Assembly: GCA_023213395.1 (NCBI GenBank)
Contig: CM041465.1
Location: 41,237,741 to 41,301,740 of the forward strand
Length of the DNA stretch: 64,000 bases
Direction: 5' to 3'
Source of the DNA: Cycas panzhihuaensis
Lineage: Eukaryota > Cycadophyta
Below are positions 22,961 to 34,438 of the stretch, in pieces. The notes below the pieces were generated by a model. It had not been told where the DNA came from and made no database searches. It worked only from the letters and a program-made list of their open reading frames with translations. The position numbers were made by a program, and so were the translations under genes. Numbering within the stretch: position 1 is the stretch's first letter; each line of letters starts with the position of its first letter.

Positions 22961-23610
22961 GTTGATTGGGAGCCTCATTTATCTTACTAACACTCACCCT
23001 AATATCTCATTTACAGTTAGGATTTACTCTAGATGCATGTCTCAACCCAATTAGAAGCATTGGAATGCAATAAAATGAATACTCAAATATATCAAAGGTA
23101 TATTGTAGTATAACCTTGAGTATGCACATAATGAGAACTTCACTTTGGAAGGGTTCTTAAATTCTAATTAGGCAAGTTGCTAAGATAGCAGGAGATCAAC
23201 CTCAGGTTACTACTTTACCCTTGGTTTAGTAGTTGTTTCATGGAGTTATAAGAAGCAACCTAATGTTATGTTGTCCTCCATCAAAGTAGAATACAAAGCT
23301 ATAGTTAGTACAACTTATGAAGCTATCTAGCTATGACAGATTTTTAGAGAGCTTGGACTTGAGAACGATCACCCCACCAAGATTTATTGTAACAATCAAA
23401 GTGTGATTAAGTTGGCCAAGAATCCTATATTTCATACAAGGACCTAACATATTGAGGTTCATCATCACTTCATTAGAGAGCATATGCAAAGTGGTGAGAT
23501 CAACCTTTAATATAGACCTATAGAGGAGCAGACAATAAATATTTTTACTAAGCTTCTTGGTAGAGAAAAATTTATAAAATTTAGAGATGGTTTAGGGGTT
23601 TGACTTAACA
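22960..23610 (+). pseudogene. RNase H of copia 1
   Basis: IGSLIYLTNTHPNISF and WNAIK-stop-ILKYIKG lead into the domain. The acidic residues of the family's D-W-AGD/ S-R-R-S block are degraded (ASC-stop-DSRRSTSGYYF near 23170-23215). EYKAIVSTTYEAI, YCNNQSVIKLAKNPIFHTRT and HIEVHHHFIREHM complete the copia RNase H C-terminus, which ends just before the purine tract. Confidence 0.85.
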
Positions 23611-23630
23611 TTGTAAACAGTAAGGGGGAG

Positions 23631-24184
23631 TGTTAAACCTTATGTTTACATGTTAAGCCTATGTACTTTATTATTCATGTATTATTCATACCTTTGTACT
23701 TTTATTCTTTTATACTTTAGTGACTTATCATTTAAGTGATAAAGTACATACTCACATTCTTTCCTAGTGACATAACATTGTCACTAAAGGGTCAAATAAA
23801 CCCCCATATACTTTTGCTCACTTGAGAGCTCTAAAGGACACTTTTCCTATATCCAAGGTATGTACATTAGATGTTTAACACTTGTCAAACATCCAATACC
23901 TTAGGTCTCTCCTTTCACTCTATATATTGAGACCTCTCCTTATTGTTCTCATATAGAGTTAGAGTTCCATTGTTATACTGCTAGTTTACTCATCAAACTA
24001 GTATTCATTTAGAGTTTGGACCAATTCCAACTCCTCATCTTTAGTATCATTTTGCTCTTTCTCTTCATACTTGATATCGCTCATGTTTGATCTCATAGTT
24101 TCATTCTTAGTCTAGTTTATTTGCTTTCTAGAACTAGAGTAAATATAACTTCTAGATCTTAGGATTGTAAGACTATTTGGCCAT
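23631..24184 (+). repeat. 3' LTR of copia 1
   Basis: Starts TGTTAAACC directly after the purine tract AAGGGGGAG. Aligns with 16568-17128. The last ~10 bases before the flank differ from the 5' LTR, so the right edge is uncertain by about 5-10 bases. Confidence 0.82.
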
Positions 24185-24647
24185 CCATTTTGATTGATAA
24201 AAGCTTTAGGAATTTACTACTTATTAGTTTGTTTGATTCTATGAAGGTTTTATTGGTCAAAAATAACTCTATTTCTATACCAAAGTCCTTTCTATATGCA
24301 TTCATGATACTACAAATTTATTTGTGGTACTACAAATATATTCATGCTACTACAAATATAGTTATGATATGACTATTACCAACCCAAGTTTAAGTTTAAT
24401 GGTAACAATGGGCTCTTAATTACTTGTTTATCAAACTTGATGCATTGTAACCACTCTAGGTTAGGTCATATTTCCCTTGAAAGGTTGAATAAGCATCGAT
24501 CAATTCAATTTTTGTTCATTTCTATGCTTGTTTTGCTCATTTCTATGCTCAGTCCCTCAAACCATGAGTAACTCTCATGGTTTTAGAGGTGGTTGATTTC
24601 CCCACATTATGGGTTAAAAACCACCATCCCCTTACCTCATTCTTATC

Positions 24648-24654
24648 TATAAAT
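24648..24654 (+). promoter_or_regulatory. TATA-like box, unit 2 (TATAAAT)
   Basis: TATAAATCCCC preceded by a C/T-rich block (CCACCATCCCCTTACC) and followed by purines. The same arrangement is seen in the other three units. Confidence 0.55.
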
Positions 24655-25338
24655 CCCCATAGTTTCTAAAGGGAAGGGGGATATTTTAGAGACTTAGAGA
24701 ACTACATTATTATACTATCAGATTTCTATCAGACACATGGAATTTAGAAGCAAGCATCAAGTTACACTTAGAGAGAGTATAAGGAAATCTTAATAAACTA
24801 TTAAAGATCCTTAAGGAAGTAGGTTTCAATAGATATTGGCCTCATCCCTTTGAAGGTATAGGTATATCCCTCCTCCCTTTATTTATGTGTGATTTTCCTC
24901 TCTTCCTCTTCATCTTTTTTCATGCTACATGTATGATTATTGGTGATTATGTGCTTGTCATTCCTTCAGAGTCCATTTTCTTCTATTTCATCGAGTATGA
25001 TCCCCTTCTTCCCTTATTTCTTATTGTTGATTGATTGCTTCCAATAAGATGTAGGATGTTTTGGAGGTTTCCTAAGTACATCTTAATAAATCATTTACAT
25101 TTGGGGGATGGTTTCCAACTTGAGATAACCCTCTTCCATCATATTACATTTGCATCTATTTGTAGGTTTGAGTAAGATGGAAGGTTAAAACATTGGTAAT
25201 TATTTCATATCTATCCTTATTTGATTAGTGACTAACTTGTATGTAGGAGAAGGAGACATAAGTTTCAAGGTTATTAATTAGGTGTACTCACTTGAAAGGA
25301 GACACAATCACACCCAACATCATCTGCATCTCAAGAAG

Positions 25339-25410
25339 GTAAGTAAAACATATGTCTAGTTGTAATTTCCTCTATATTTCATGATTTATCACTCTCTTTT
25401 TTTTTCATAG
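25339..25410 (+). other. Intron-like segment, unit 2 (72 nt)
   Basis: Reads AAG|GTAAGTAAAAC at the left edge and TTTTTTTTTCATAG|GAAAC at the right edge, 72 nt long, T-rich. Unit 4 has the same segment with the same length. These are good matches to plant U2-type splice sites. Splicing is inferred, not shown. Confidence 0.5.
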
Positions 25411-25559
25411 GAAACATTCAATAAGAAGAAATATTGTCTAATTTTTCTTACAAGTGGGTAAGTACTAGTCTTCTTTCCTTACAGGACTCATAAGCATAAG
25501 GATATACATCTTTAATTGCATTAGGTCTAGGTATACGCTTCTATTCTATTCTCTTCTTT

Positions 25560-25870
25560 CTCAATTTCCTTCTTATTACCAAAAAGAAGTGGAAAATACA
25601 TAGAAGATAAAGAAATATAAAATTAAAAAAAGAAAAATGAAAAATAAAAGGCCTACATAGTTTCATACTTTCCTTTTTCCTACTTATCTCATTTCTTTAA
25701 TAAAAAAGTAAAATGAATAATGAAAAGAAAAGAAAAGAAAAGAAATATAAAGAGAGAGGAAGAAAAGAGAGAGATATGGAATAGGAAAGTGAAAAGGAAA
25801 TATGTATTAATATTTCCCTTCATTCTCTCTTCCCTTTATCCTCTTTTTTATTTAAAAAAAAAAAAAAGGT
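25560..25870 (+). repeat. Purine then pyrimidine tract, unit 2
   Basis: AAAAGAAAAGAAAAGAAAAG and GAGAGAGGAAGAAAAGAGAG, followed by CATTCTCTCTTCCC and an A run of about 16 at 25854. Low-complexity ORFs here are not genes. Confidence 0.8.
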
Positions 25871-27284
25871 ATTTGATTACTTTTCATTGTATTTGCATCT
25901 ACTTGCATTCTTGCACTACTTTTAGAATAAGGGCTGGGAATGTTTGAGTGTATCCTAGGAAAAGCTAACCTAATACATGAGGAGGGATTGCATTTGTGCA
26001 AGTCCCAAACCCATAAAGGAGAAGTGGAAATCCACTAGGGAAAAACTAGAGTATCACATTGAAAGATAAAGAGCATATAGATGCATTAGCAACATATAAT
26101 GTGTTTCTTTGTTAATATGTTTCCTTCACACATAAGCCTTGTAAGGATCCATTCCCTATTACATGCCCATATATGCCTATTTAGATGCTTTTGGTTTAGT
26201 GCTATTGAGAAAGAGCCTAACAACCTCCTTTGCACATGCGCTCATAAAGCATATGGGTATCCTTTAAGGAGTACCTTGAGATTTATTGTACATGCACAAA
26301 CCCACACCCTAGGTTAATCATTGCTCTACCATAACTATCTAAGGTTACCCCACTTTAGATGTGTTTCACTAACAAACATATTAGGGGACTCACTAATAGG
26401 AAGGCCATGCAAATATCCTAGTTATCCCACCCTCATTCCTTCATAATCCAGTTACTTAGGGTGTTCTAGGCTGTTATTGACAACATTCATGCTATTGCCT
26501 TATTTACATCATTCTATAGGTGAGCAGAAAATGTATGAATACACTACATATCATACCATTTATGTAGTATGCCTTCTTTAGAAATCATAGCCATGTACAA
26601 CCTCATTAAATCAAGTGACCAAGAGTCACCAATAAAGGGTTACTATTTAGATTGGTATCATGACTTATATTCCTATGATTAACTCCAAATGGAGGCCTCA
26701 TACCTATTTGAGGACCCTACCCATAGGGGAGGGGATCTATCTTATTATACTATAGAGCTACCTGAGGTCTATTTAGACTCTTTGCTTCCTCCCCTATACA
26801 TCATAAGAGAGGCCCCATATACAAATCCTATTCAATACCCATAGTAATATTTTTCTCCTTTTCCAACTCATTCTGGTCTTTAAGTAGAGCACCCTTCTTC
26901 ATAGGACCTCGACCATACCCTACCAAGTGACACAATAGAAGCATTCAGGGAATATTTTGAGGTGGTAGCTGGTTAACCCTTAGGGTGGTTACATCATCTT
27001 TTATTCACATCATCCATAACCTTTATTGAAGCCCATCTACTTCCCTTCTTATAGCTATGACATCCTCTCTCTAAGAGGACACACTTGCATTAACTATTAT
27101 AGGTGCTTCTTCTAGTACAAAGGTCACCTAGGGTACATAAGATCCCCATCCTAGGACATATACACCCCATCTCTAAATAACCATTATCCAACCAATTATA
27201 GACCCCTTACCACCACTCTCCTCTATTATCCTGATGTGTCCTCATTATTCGAGGTAAGGAGGTTTAGTCTCTCCTTGTCCATGA

Positions 27285-27889
27285 TGTTGAGAAAACCTAG
27301 TTCTAAATAACCAAACCAACCATTAAGATCTATTCTATTTTGCAATAAGAACAATATTTAAAACTGTAATTGCATGCAAGTATATAAACCAGAGATCATT
27401 TAACATATATACAAGAAAGCATAAACCTTACCAAGTACACCAAATATAATATGGTAAAACCCTTATAGAGTGTTAGGAAAACATCCACATAGGAAAGATA
27501 TCAAGGTTTATTGATCAAGAATAGATGCAACTACCATAGAGATCTTATAGTAATAACCACAATAAAAAATGACCTAATTTAGGTTGCATGAAGAATATAA
27601 TAAGAAGGCACAAAATCTCAACTGTTAGATCGAAGACCTTTTTTATGAATTGCCTTGATTCTCTTTACTATTTGATAGGTTTTGAACCCTAAATTTTGCT
27701 TTGGGGGATATCACCCCTAAATCTCCATTTGTGGAGGGGGGGATGGGGTTCTGGTGCTCCCTGCACCCCCTAGCCAAGGAGGGTTAACACCCCCTTGGAT
27801 CCCCTAAAGGAAAGTTGGTGGTGAAAACTACACTGACAATAAGTCAAAATTTTAGCCTCCTTATACATTATTATCACATACCTACTGCA
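27285..27889 (+). mobile_element. Solo LTR (605 bp) in unit 2
   Basis: Units 1 and 3 read continuously across this place (CATGATTGCATTAAG near 14417; unit 3 near 50300), but unit 2 carries 605 extra bases that start TGTTGAG and end CTGCA. Flanking 5-mers are CATGA at 27280-27284 and CAAGA at 27890-27894, one mismatch apart, as expected for a target duplication. No internal coding, so a solo LTR left by LTR-LTR recombination is the best reading. Its parent family is not elsewhere in the window, and orientation is assigned arbitrarily. Confidence 0.75.
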
Positions 27890-28359
27890 CAAGATTGTTA
27901 AGCGGGTTCTTCCTTCTTAGCTCCCCTGGTGTATACATCATAACCCTAGGGGCATGGAAGTTCAAATCTACTTCCTACTTATGGGGTAGATTCAATCCAC
28001 CTTTATGGGGTTTCCCCTCTTATAGGGGAACTTTTGGTTAGAATACCATACCACACCCTACTTCACAACTCCCTTATTCAATACCATGTGCTATCCATAA
28101 ACTAATCAAAGGGCAAGGATCTTGTTGATACCTCATCCCTATCAAGCCTAATGGATCAACCAACTACATCCTCCCAAGCTAAGAAAAAGAGTAAGAGGAT
28201 TATTTAATTACTTGAGACCACTTAGGTATGCCTTATTACATGGTCTCAAGCTACCAAGGAGATTAGATAAGCTACCACCTCATAATAACCACCCCATGGG
28301 GATCCTTCCTCCGTAAAAATCCCCATCATCATCCCTAAGACCATTCCTATTCACCTAAG

Positions 28360-29160
28360 GTGATATGATTTTAGGAGGATGATTCCTCAACTCACAAGGA
28401 AAGAGAAGGCTTTCTTCATCATAAAAGAACTCCACACCATGTTTATAGGTATGTCCATGATGGGCATATTATAGGATTTCCCTAAGCAATGAACCCTACT
28501 CCTTTAGGCTCATATCCAAAGGGAGGCCCCTATTCATTCAGTAGCCACCACATCATGTGGCTCACCCACTATTTCCTTTGATCCACAGGATCTACCACCC
28601 CCTAGTAAGAGGGAGCGCCATTGACATTACCCTTTTTCCATTACCATAGGTACTTCTAACTTCACATTGAAGAGGACTATTATGGATAATAGATCTTTAG
28701 TTAATTCTATTCCGATTTAGATTCTTAAGAAATTAGGCATCTAATCTCTTGATCCCATCCCTTGGAAATGCTAAGGGTATGATGGGAGTTAGAAGGCATC
28801 ATTAGGGATAGTGACCCTACCTCTTACTCTCAAAGACATGACTATCCCCACTAAGATTATCATCTTGGATATAGCTATGGACTACAACCTACTTCTTGGG
28901 TGAACTTGATTTAATAACATGGGGGTATTTTGCTCTTTCTTATAGGGGAAATTCAAATTTATTGAAGAGAGAGAAGTGAGAATTATGGCTTGTGCACTCT
29001 CTCCTTCTCATACATCTATACCTGCCTTCTAAGCTATCTTTGATGCCAATGATAGTGATCCTAATGAGCTATATCATTCCCTTAAGGCCTTCTTCCAAAG
29101 CCCTAATTCCCACCATGATGATAAACCACTTTATTTAGTCCTAGTTTAGTTTTCTTCGCC
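28360..29160 (+). pseudogene. Aspartic protease region of the array element, unit 2
   Basis: Frame-joined reading: KEKAFFIIKELHTMFIGMSM (from 28400), then DPQDLPPPSKRERH, TIMDNRSLVNSIPI (28675-28715; the family has D-N-G-S), TLPLTLKDMTIPTKIIILDI and MDYNLLLG (28875-28900). This is the retropepsin domain of large Tat-like gypsy elements, in which YNLLLGRPWLD closes the domain; here the Arg and Trp of RPW are stops. The G of D-N-G is Arg, so it would be inactive. About 200 further codons follow (DANDSDPNELYHSLKAFFQSP) before coding potential fades. Confidence 0.75.
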
Positions 29161-29164
29161 CCTA

Positions 29165-30835
29165 TCAGTGTTGGTAATTATGGTTACCTAGATGTCCTTA
29201 ATGACCCAAAGTTAAATTTTAAGGGCCATGAGCCCCATCCACAATATGTAGCTCTTATTTTTTATATGCCTAAGGAGTAATCCTATGAGGACACTTCCCC
29301 TCCTTCTTGTCCTTCTTTGAGGGCCCCCACTCTTATTCTTGAGCCACCAGATCAAAGCCAGCCTCCACCCTCACCTTTTATCCAGGCAATGATTCAAGGG
29401 AGAACCCCCCAATACGTTGCTTATGCATGTGTTGTGCCTTTTTAGTCTAAGCCCTCATCTAAGACTAATACCCATCCTACCCTCATACCAAAAGCCTTTA
29501 ATAATATTCACTATATACTAGGTCCCTTATATACTATCACCCTATTTGATTATGACCAAGCCCTTTCTACTTGTGACTCAGATGATGAGTCTGAGTCACT
29601 ATTATCTTACAATGGTCCTATTACTCATGGTTTGTCCATCTTTATTCTTTCCCATACATCATAGTGTGATTTACACTCCCCTACCCCCTTACATCATTTT
29701 GGACATATCCCATTTAGACCTACTTAGCAGTTTTAGTAGCTGACTTTTGTCCTCATTGGGGGTATGCTTACTCTGGTATGAGCCTAAACTTCCAACCTTA
29801 CTCTAAAATGAGTTGAAACTACTTTCATTCATGGAATGTGTTACCTCCTCATTGGGGGGAACCATGCCATGCCATACCCAACACGTAGTTGTGATCCTTG
29901 GCCACTAGCTAGATCTTACCCCACGAGGGTGTTGAACTCCATCATTAGTATAAATTGTCCCATGTAAATAACATTAATAAAATTTAAAAAATAAAATTCA
30001 AGAAAATGTGTGTTATTTACTTTTATGTTATCACACCCATAGGGTGTGATTCCCCTTTATGCTTATGGTGGCACCTTATGCTCCATGATGAGCCTCTTCC
30101 CCTCCCCCATGGGCATTCCCCATTGGAGTATGGGACTCCCCCATGAGTATAAATTGGTAGTATAAGTGACTTATCCTATCTCCTATCGGTATATAGTCCA
30201 TGGGTTTGATTTTCCATACTGATTATTGATTTAATGTCTATGTAGTCCTTTTGTATATCAGACAGTATTTGACCTCCCATTTTATACTATTTTTACTAAT
30301 GGTACCATTTATTTCATATGCCTGATTCATGCCTATAAATCAACTTTCTAGTAGATTTTGGCCTCTTTGACCACTTCTTCAACCTTTAAGTCTGCTTATG
30401 CTACCCTTTTGCCTACTTCACTGAGTTTTTAGGCACTTTTAGCTCCATTTTTATTAGCACATTCCTCAATTATATCAAGTGATGCTTCCACTCATTGGTA
30501 TATCATCCTTCCATCTTGGCTTCACTTAGGTATGTGTTGGTTATACTTTTGGTTTAGGATAAGGGCACCTTTGTTGATTTCTCTTTGATCCCGGCCCTAG
30601 AAGATGCCTTAGTTATCTATGGTAACTAGTCAAAGGACCTTACTCCATGCATGCCCCACTATTGACACTCGTGATTGTCATATGACTTGCCCCTTGTATC
30701 CCACAATTCAATCTCACCACTAGGTATCCATAGCCTCATGTCAGTTCTATTAAAGTTTTACTACCACAACAACTCTCTTAGGTTCTTTATGGTTTAATCT
30801 ACCTTTACACCTACCTCAAACCACTTAGGCACTCA
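29165..30835 (+). other. Unit 2 region after protease, no RT seen
   Basis: The family would carry RT here in an autonomous element. I see Pro/Leu-rich weak coding to about 29740 and then none. Two G-rich blocks, CCTCATTGGGGG at 29752 and CCTCATTGGGGGGAACC at 29848, resemble the end-of-pol/purine-tract area of gypsy elements, so a long LTR might start near here. That is inference only. Units 1 and 3 lack most of this part. Confidence 0.45.
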
Positions 30836-30897
30836 TACACACATACACACACACACATACATATACATATGTATGTATGGATATCCCTCCTTAAATC

Positions 30898-30942
<45 letters not shown>
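30836..30942 (+). repeat. CA/TA and (GA)n microsatellites, unit 2
   Basis: CACACATACACACACACACA and CATATGTATGTATGG, then GGATATCCCTCC and a pure GA run of about 20 repeats at 30901-30942. The same place in unit 3 holds the very large TA-rich array and palindrome. Confidence 0.9.
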
Positions 30943-30944
<2 letters not shown>

Positions 30945-32224
30945 AAATAGGCTAAAGAGGGCACCTAAAAGAAAATGTGAGGTATGCTTTTAAAGAGGGA
31001 TATCTTCCACCACCTTCTTGGTACACAAGGTAGGTCATGTGATAGTTATGTCCCCACCTATGATTTATAGTTTGGGTCCAAATTATGTGGGTTATTTTAG
31101 GACTTTTAGATACAGTAGCTTGGACCTACATCAATCTCAATTGAGATCAAAACCCACTTAGTAGGGCTCCTATTCCATGTGGATCTTTAATGGGTTTTAC
31201 AATCCTAACTTTGCATCACTCCCAAAAACTAAGAATTTTTATCATTCTAGTTAGATATACAAGTATACCTAAGCACCTCTTGCCATTTGTTGATTTCTAC
31301 CCTTTCTCCACTATTTAGTAACTACATCTTGAGATGTCATTGTATATCCCCATGACATTGATCATCCACATTAATGGGGCTAGTCATATGAATTTAGGAC
31401 CTTCTATTATAGATTGGGTCATTCAAAATAACCTTAGGCATGCCTTTGTTTAGTCTACGATTTACCTACTTAAGGCCACCAATAATAAAGTTAATCATAC
31501 TACCATCATAGAAGCTCTAACAAATGCACTTTGCTTCTATTGTAGCCCTATCATTTTATGTTATAACTCCTAGAGAGTCATGTCCTAGCTCATCCAAGTT
31601 TGTCATACCCTTTACTCATGATTAAGATCTTTAGCCATATCTATTAAATCCCTTTTGGATTAGTTTTCCTCAATTGATATTCATCATATTCTCTGTGGAG
31701 TTAACACCAAAGTAGAGAGGTTGGTCAATTTTATGCTCAAGCATTATTTGTCATTGGTAGATGATTCTCCTTCAGCCCAATGAGCTAGTCATTGAGGCTC
31801 GTTTCTATGGGGTAACCCCCCCTAGTCCCATCTCTAAGGGGCATTCACACATGAGGTAAAACTATGGTGGCAACCTTGGGCTTACTTAGCCCTTTCTAGA
31901 AGCTAAGCCATGTTGTTAAAGCTTCTTATATGCTTCAATGAAAGGATAAACTATGACCATGCTCTGAAATAAGTTTAAACTACCTTTATACATTTGTATA
32001 TGTGGTACTCGAATATGGTTTTCATAGATTGCATTGCTACCTCGTACTCTATGTCCTTGCTTCCCTTTTATTACTATCCTTTCATTTAATCACATATCTC
32101 TTTTTATATAATAGCTAGACAAATACCTAAAAATAATAGAAAACCCTTTCAAAATCTAAAAAAAATCATAAAACCACAAAAATAATAAAAATAAAAAAAT
32201 ATTACAAAATATTTAAAAATTAAA

Positions 32225-32237
32225 AAATATATATATG

Positions 32238-32269
<32 letters not shown>

Positions 32270-32291
32270 TGTATGTATGTATATATGTATG

Positions 32292-32341
<50 letters not shown>

Positions 32342-32390
32342 TGTATGTATATATATATATATGTATATATGTATGTATATAATAACAAAA
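32225..32390 (+). repeat. (GTAT)n/(TA)n microsatellite, unit 2
   Basis: Alternating GTAT and TA runs, about 165 bp, in an A-rich context. At the matching place in unit 3 (near 57480) only the A-rich flanks exist, so the array expanded in unit 2 or was lost in unit 3. Tyr/Ile/Val/Cys/Met ORFs over it on both strands are artefacts. Confidence 0.92.
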
Positions 32391-32578
32391 TACAAAAAAA
32401 TTATAAAACATTAAAAACCAAAAAAAATTTCCCTCTGGAACATGGTCATTAATGAGATAAAACTATGAGGACCCACTTGGACTCATTAAGTCCTTTTGCC
32501 CCTTGGATATTTGAGATACTACTTCATGTATTCAAGGAGGTTTAGGCTTATAAGCCCCCATTTTGAGCCATGCCACCT

Positions 32579-32933
32579 GTTAACCTGGTAGTTAATTATT
32601 AAGCCACTTAATTAATGTTAATATGGTTTAATTAAGTGAAAGGGTGTGAACCCAAAAAGGTGTGACTTATTTGGTTACAACCCTAATCGGGTGACACCTC
32701 TTGGACAGTATAAATGCCTTGTGGCCTTGTATATTCATGACCCAAGTATTCATTGTATAATATCAAGTGATCCATTAAGGATCCTCTTTGTGGTGGGTTT
32801 TTTCCTGAAAGGGTTTCCCACATAAATACTTGTGTATTGTGCATCTATTTTCTGTGTTTTCTATTTGTTGCTTGTTGTGTATGGTTAAAGATCATGCGTA
32901 TGGGAACATCAGTGTATGATTTCATGTTCCCGA
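32579..32933 (+). repeat. 5' LTR of copia 2
   Basis: TGTTAACCTGG start, then TTAATTATTAAGC. Aligns with 38539-38895 through AGTGAAAGGGTGTGAA, CTTGTATATTCATGA and GGATCCTCTTTGTGGT. Ends near ATGTTCCCGA. Confidence 0.85.
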
Positions 32934-32936
32934 ATA

Positions 32937-32948
32937 TGGTATTAGAGC
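32937..32948 (+). other. Primer-binding site of copia 2
   Basis: TGGTATTAGAGC: one C-to-T change from TGGTATCAGAGC, three to four bases after the LTR. Confidence 0.8.
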
Positions 32949-34438
32949 AATAAGGTCCTACACAACAAAAATTTGATGGTGAATAGGGCAATGTGATCAT
33001 TGGTTGCCAAGTGAAGCCATCTGAGCCAAAACAAGTCTTAAGGGTTTATCAACCCTAACATCATACAAAAGCAGGTATAGCAAATCAGTGGTGGTTGAAG
33101 TAGTGGAGATCACTATTCAATGAAGTGTAAGGATTATTGGAGTCAATATTTAGGTGTGAAGACCACATTTGTGGTTGGAGTTGGCTCATTGGGGGTCATT
33201 TGAGGCTGGTTGAAGATCTGTTGCAGAGATTGATGCATATAGAGCACACACTAATGGTGATTCTATGACTTTAAGGACAACCATCTATCTATACAAGTAA
33301 GTTAAATATATTCCCACTCAAAGCACTATAAAACTCAAAAAATTAAAGCTTTTTCTGGTATTAATTTCATTTAGTCTATATAAGGAAGACATTAGAGCCC
33401 TTTTAGACTAATTTTAGCCCTCTATACTAAGATTAGGTAAAGTATATAGTAGTATAAAGTGTCTTCCACTATTATTTTGAGTTGTAGTATTTATTTCTGT
33501 GGGTATGTAACCCTATATCTGCACTGAATGCACACTTTTGAGCTAGTATCTTAGTGTTGTAAAGTAACTAGGCTAGTTGTACACCATTGTGAAGACTTGT
33601 GTACTCAAAATTAACATGATACAGCTATATTAGAGGTTGTATTAGTGTTGTGTATGGCAACTAGGTGTTTTTTACCTTGACTAGGTAGCTGTCTCTTGGA
33701 TTTGGCATCTTTTCTCTTGGCTGGGCACTTAGTAGCATTGGTTGGGCATATTTGAAGGTTGCTAGGCAGCGTACAACCTGTTTACCAACTGTATGGATGA
33801 GTAGAACACCCGTATTTTTAGTGTGCAGTCAGCATAGGTCTCTTTGATGTACGTGGGTTAGGTTTAGTCTATAACAACTGCACCTTCTAACATCACACTG
33901 TATGACTTTTCACCAAGAAATTTGATGTCTTTACACTATGGTTTAAACATAGTGACATCTTAATATGTTTTGGTGATTATTTAGAGCATGTGGGTTAAGT
34001 TCCAAAGGCACGAGACTTTATAAAAAATCGTAACTTTAAGAATATACCTTTTGGTATATCCTCTTTATAATTTAACTTTATAAAAGGCCCTTAGACCATT
34101 GATATTTTGTTATATTTGACTATTGTGAAGTACTTTGATTATATTTGAAGCATCCTTGAGCCATTTTGAGCATGGGTCGAGGTGTTTTTTTGTGATTTTT
34201 TGACTTGGAGATTATGCGCTGTCACCTTATGGAGCTAACCTTGTACCTTGAGCACTATTTTACTTGCTTTAATGCTCTTTTTTGGTGCTATTTAAAGGCA
34301 TTTATGGTCTATTTGGGCGAAGAAGCAGTCGATGACTTGCATTTACGAGTACAATTAGTGTTTTTAAAGCCTCAGGGGATCTCTCTTAGACTAAAGAAGG
34401 ATACAAGGGTGCATTTCTATCCTTAATACATTCATCTG
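32949..34438 (+). other. Copia 2 leader, no gene seen
   Basis: About 1.5 kb with no recognisable coding. The open stretch 34205-34426 has no family resemblance I can identify and is not reported as a gene. Confidence 0.6.

Larger units (their letters stand above)
16568..24184 (+). mobile_element. Ty1/copia retrotransposon 1, degenerate
   Basis: About 7.6 kb. Two ~555-bp LTRs flank a 2.3-kb leader and gag, protease, integrase, RT and RNase H in copia order. A purine tract GTAAGGGGGAG (23620-23630) precedes the 3' LTR. The element splits unit 1/unit 2 sequence that is continuous at 39526-39550 and 58305-58330 (TTCCTACCAT then TTTTGATTGATAG), which defines the empty site. The expected 5-bp duplication is eroded (CCTAC at left, CCATC-like at right). 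Coding is broken by many stops. Confidence 0.9.
24185..27284 (+). repeat. Array unit 2, R body and start of internal region
   Basis: Begins TTTTGATTGATAAAAGC, continuing unit 1's interrupted TTCCTAC. It carries the whole R body (promoter-like box, leader, intron-like segment, purine tract), then GGTTACCCCACTTTAG near 26340 and the unit's internal start. It shows about 10% difference from unit 3 over the 24541-24660 block, counted by eye. No supported coding region. At 27284 a solo LTR interrupts it. Confidence 0.85.
27890..32578 (+). repeat. Array unit 2, internal region continuing to LTR-like part
   Basis: After the solo LTR the unit resumes. Around 28080-28115 it jumps from sequence matching 50490 to sequence matching 51950, so about 1.46 kb including the gag core is deleted. 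It then has the protease region (28360-29160), a stretch seen only in this unit (28960-30300), and from 30305 matches unit 3 from 55378. It stops at the second copia. Confidence 0.85.

Noticed and set aside
32149-32452. Tyr/Ile/Thr/His-rich ORFs on both strands
   Set aside because: Translations of the GTAT/TA microsatellite.
34205-34426. 73-codon ORF upstream of copia 2 gag
   Set aside because: No family match and located in the leader; no support as a gene.
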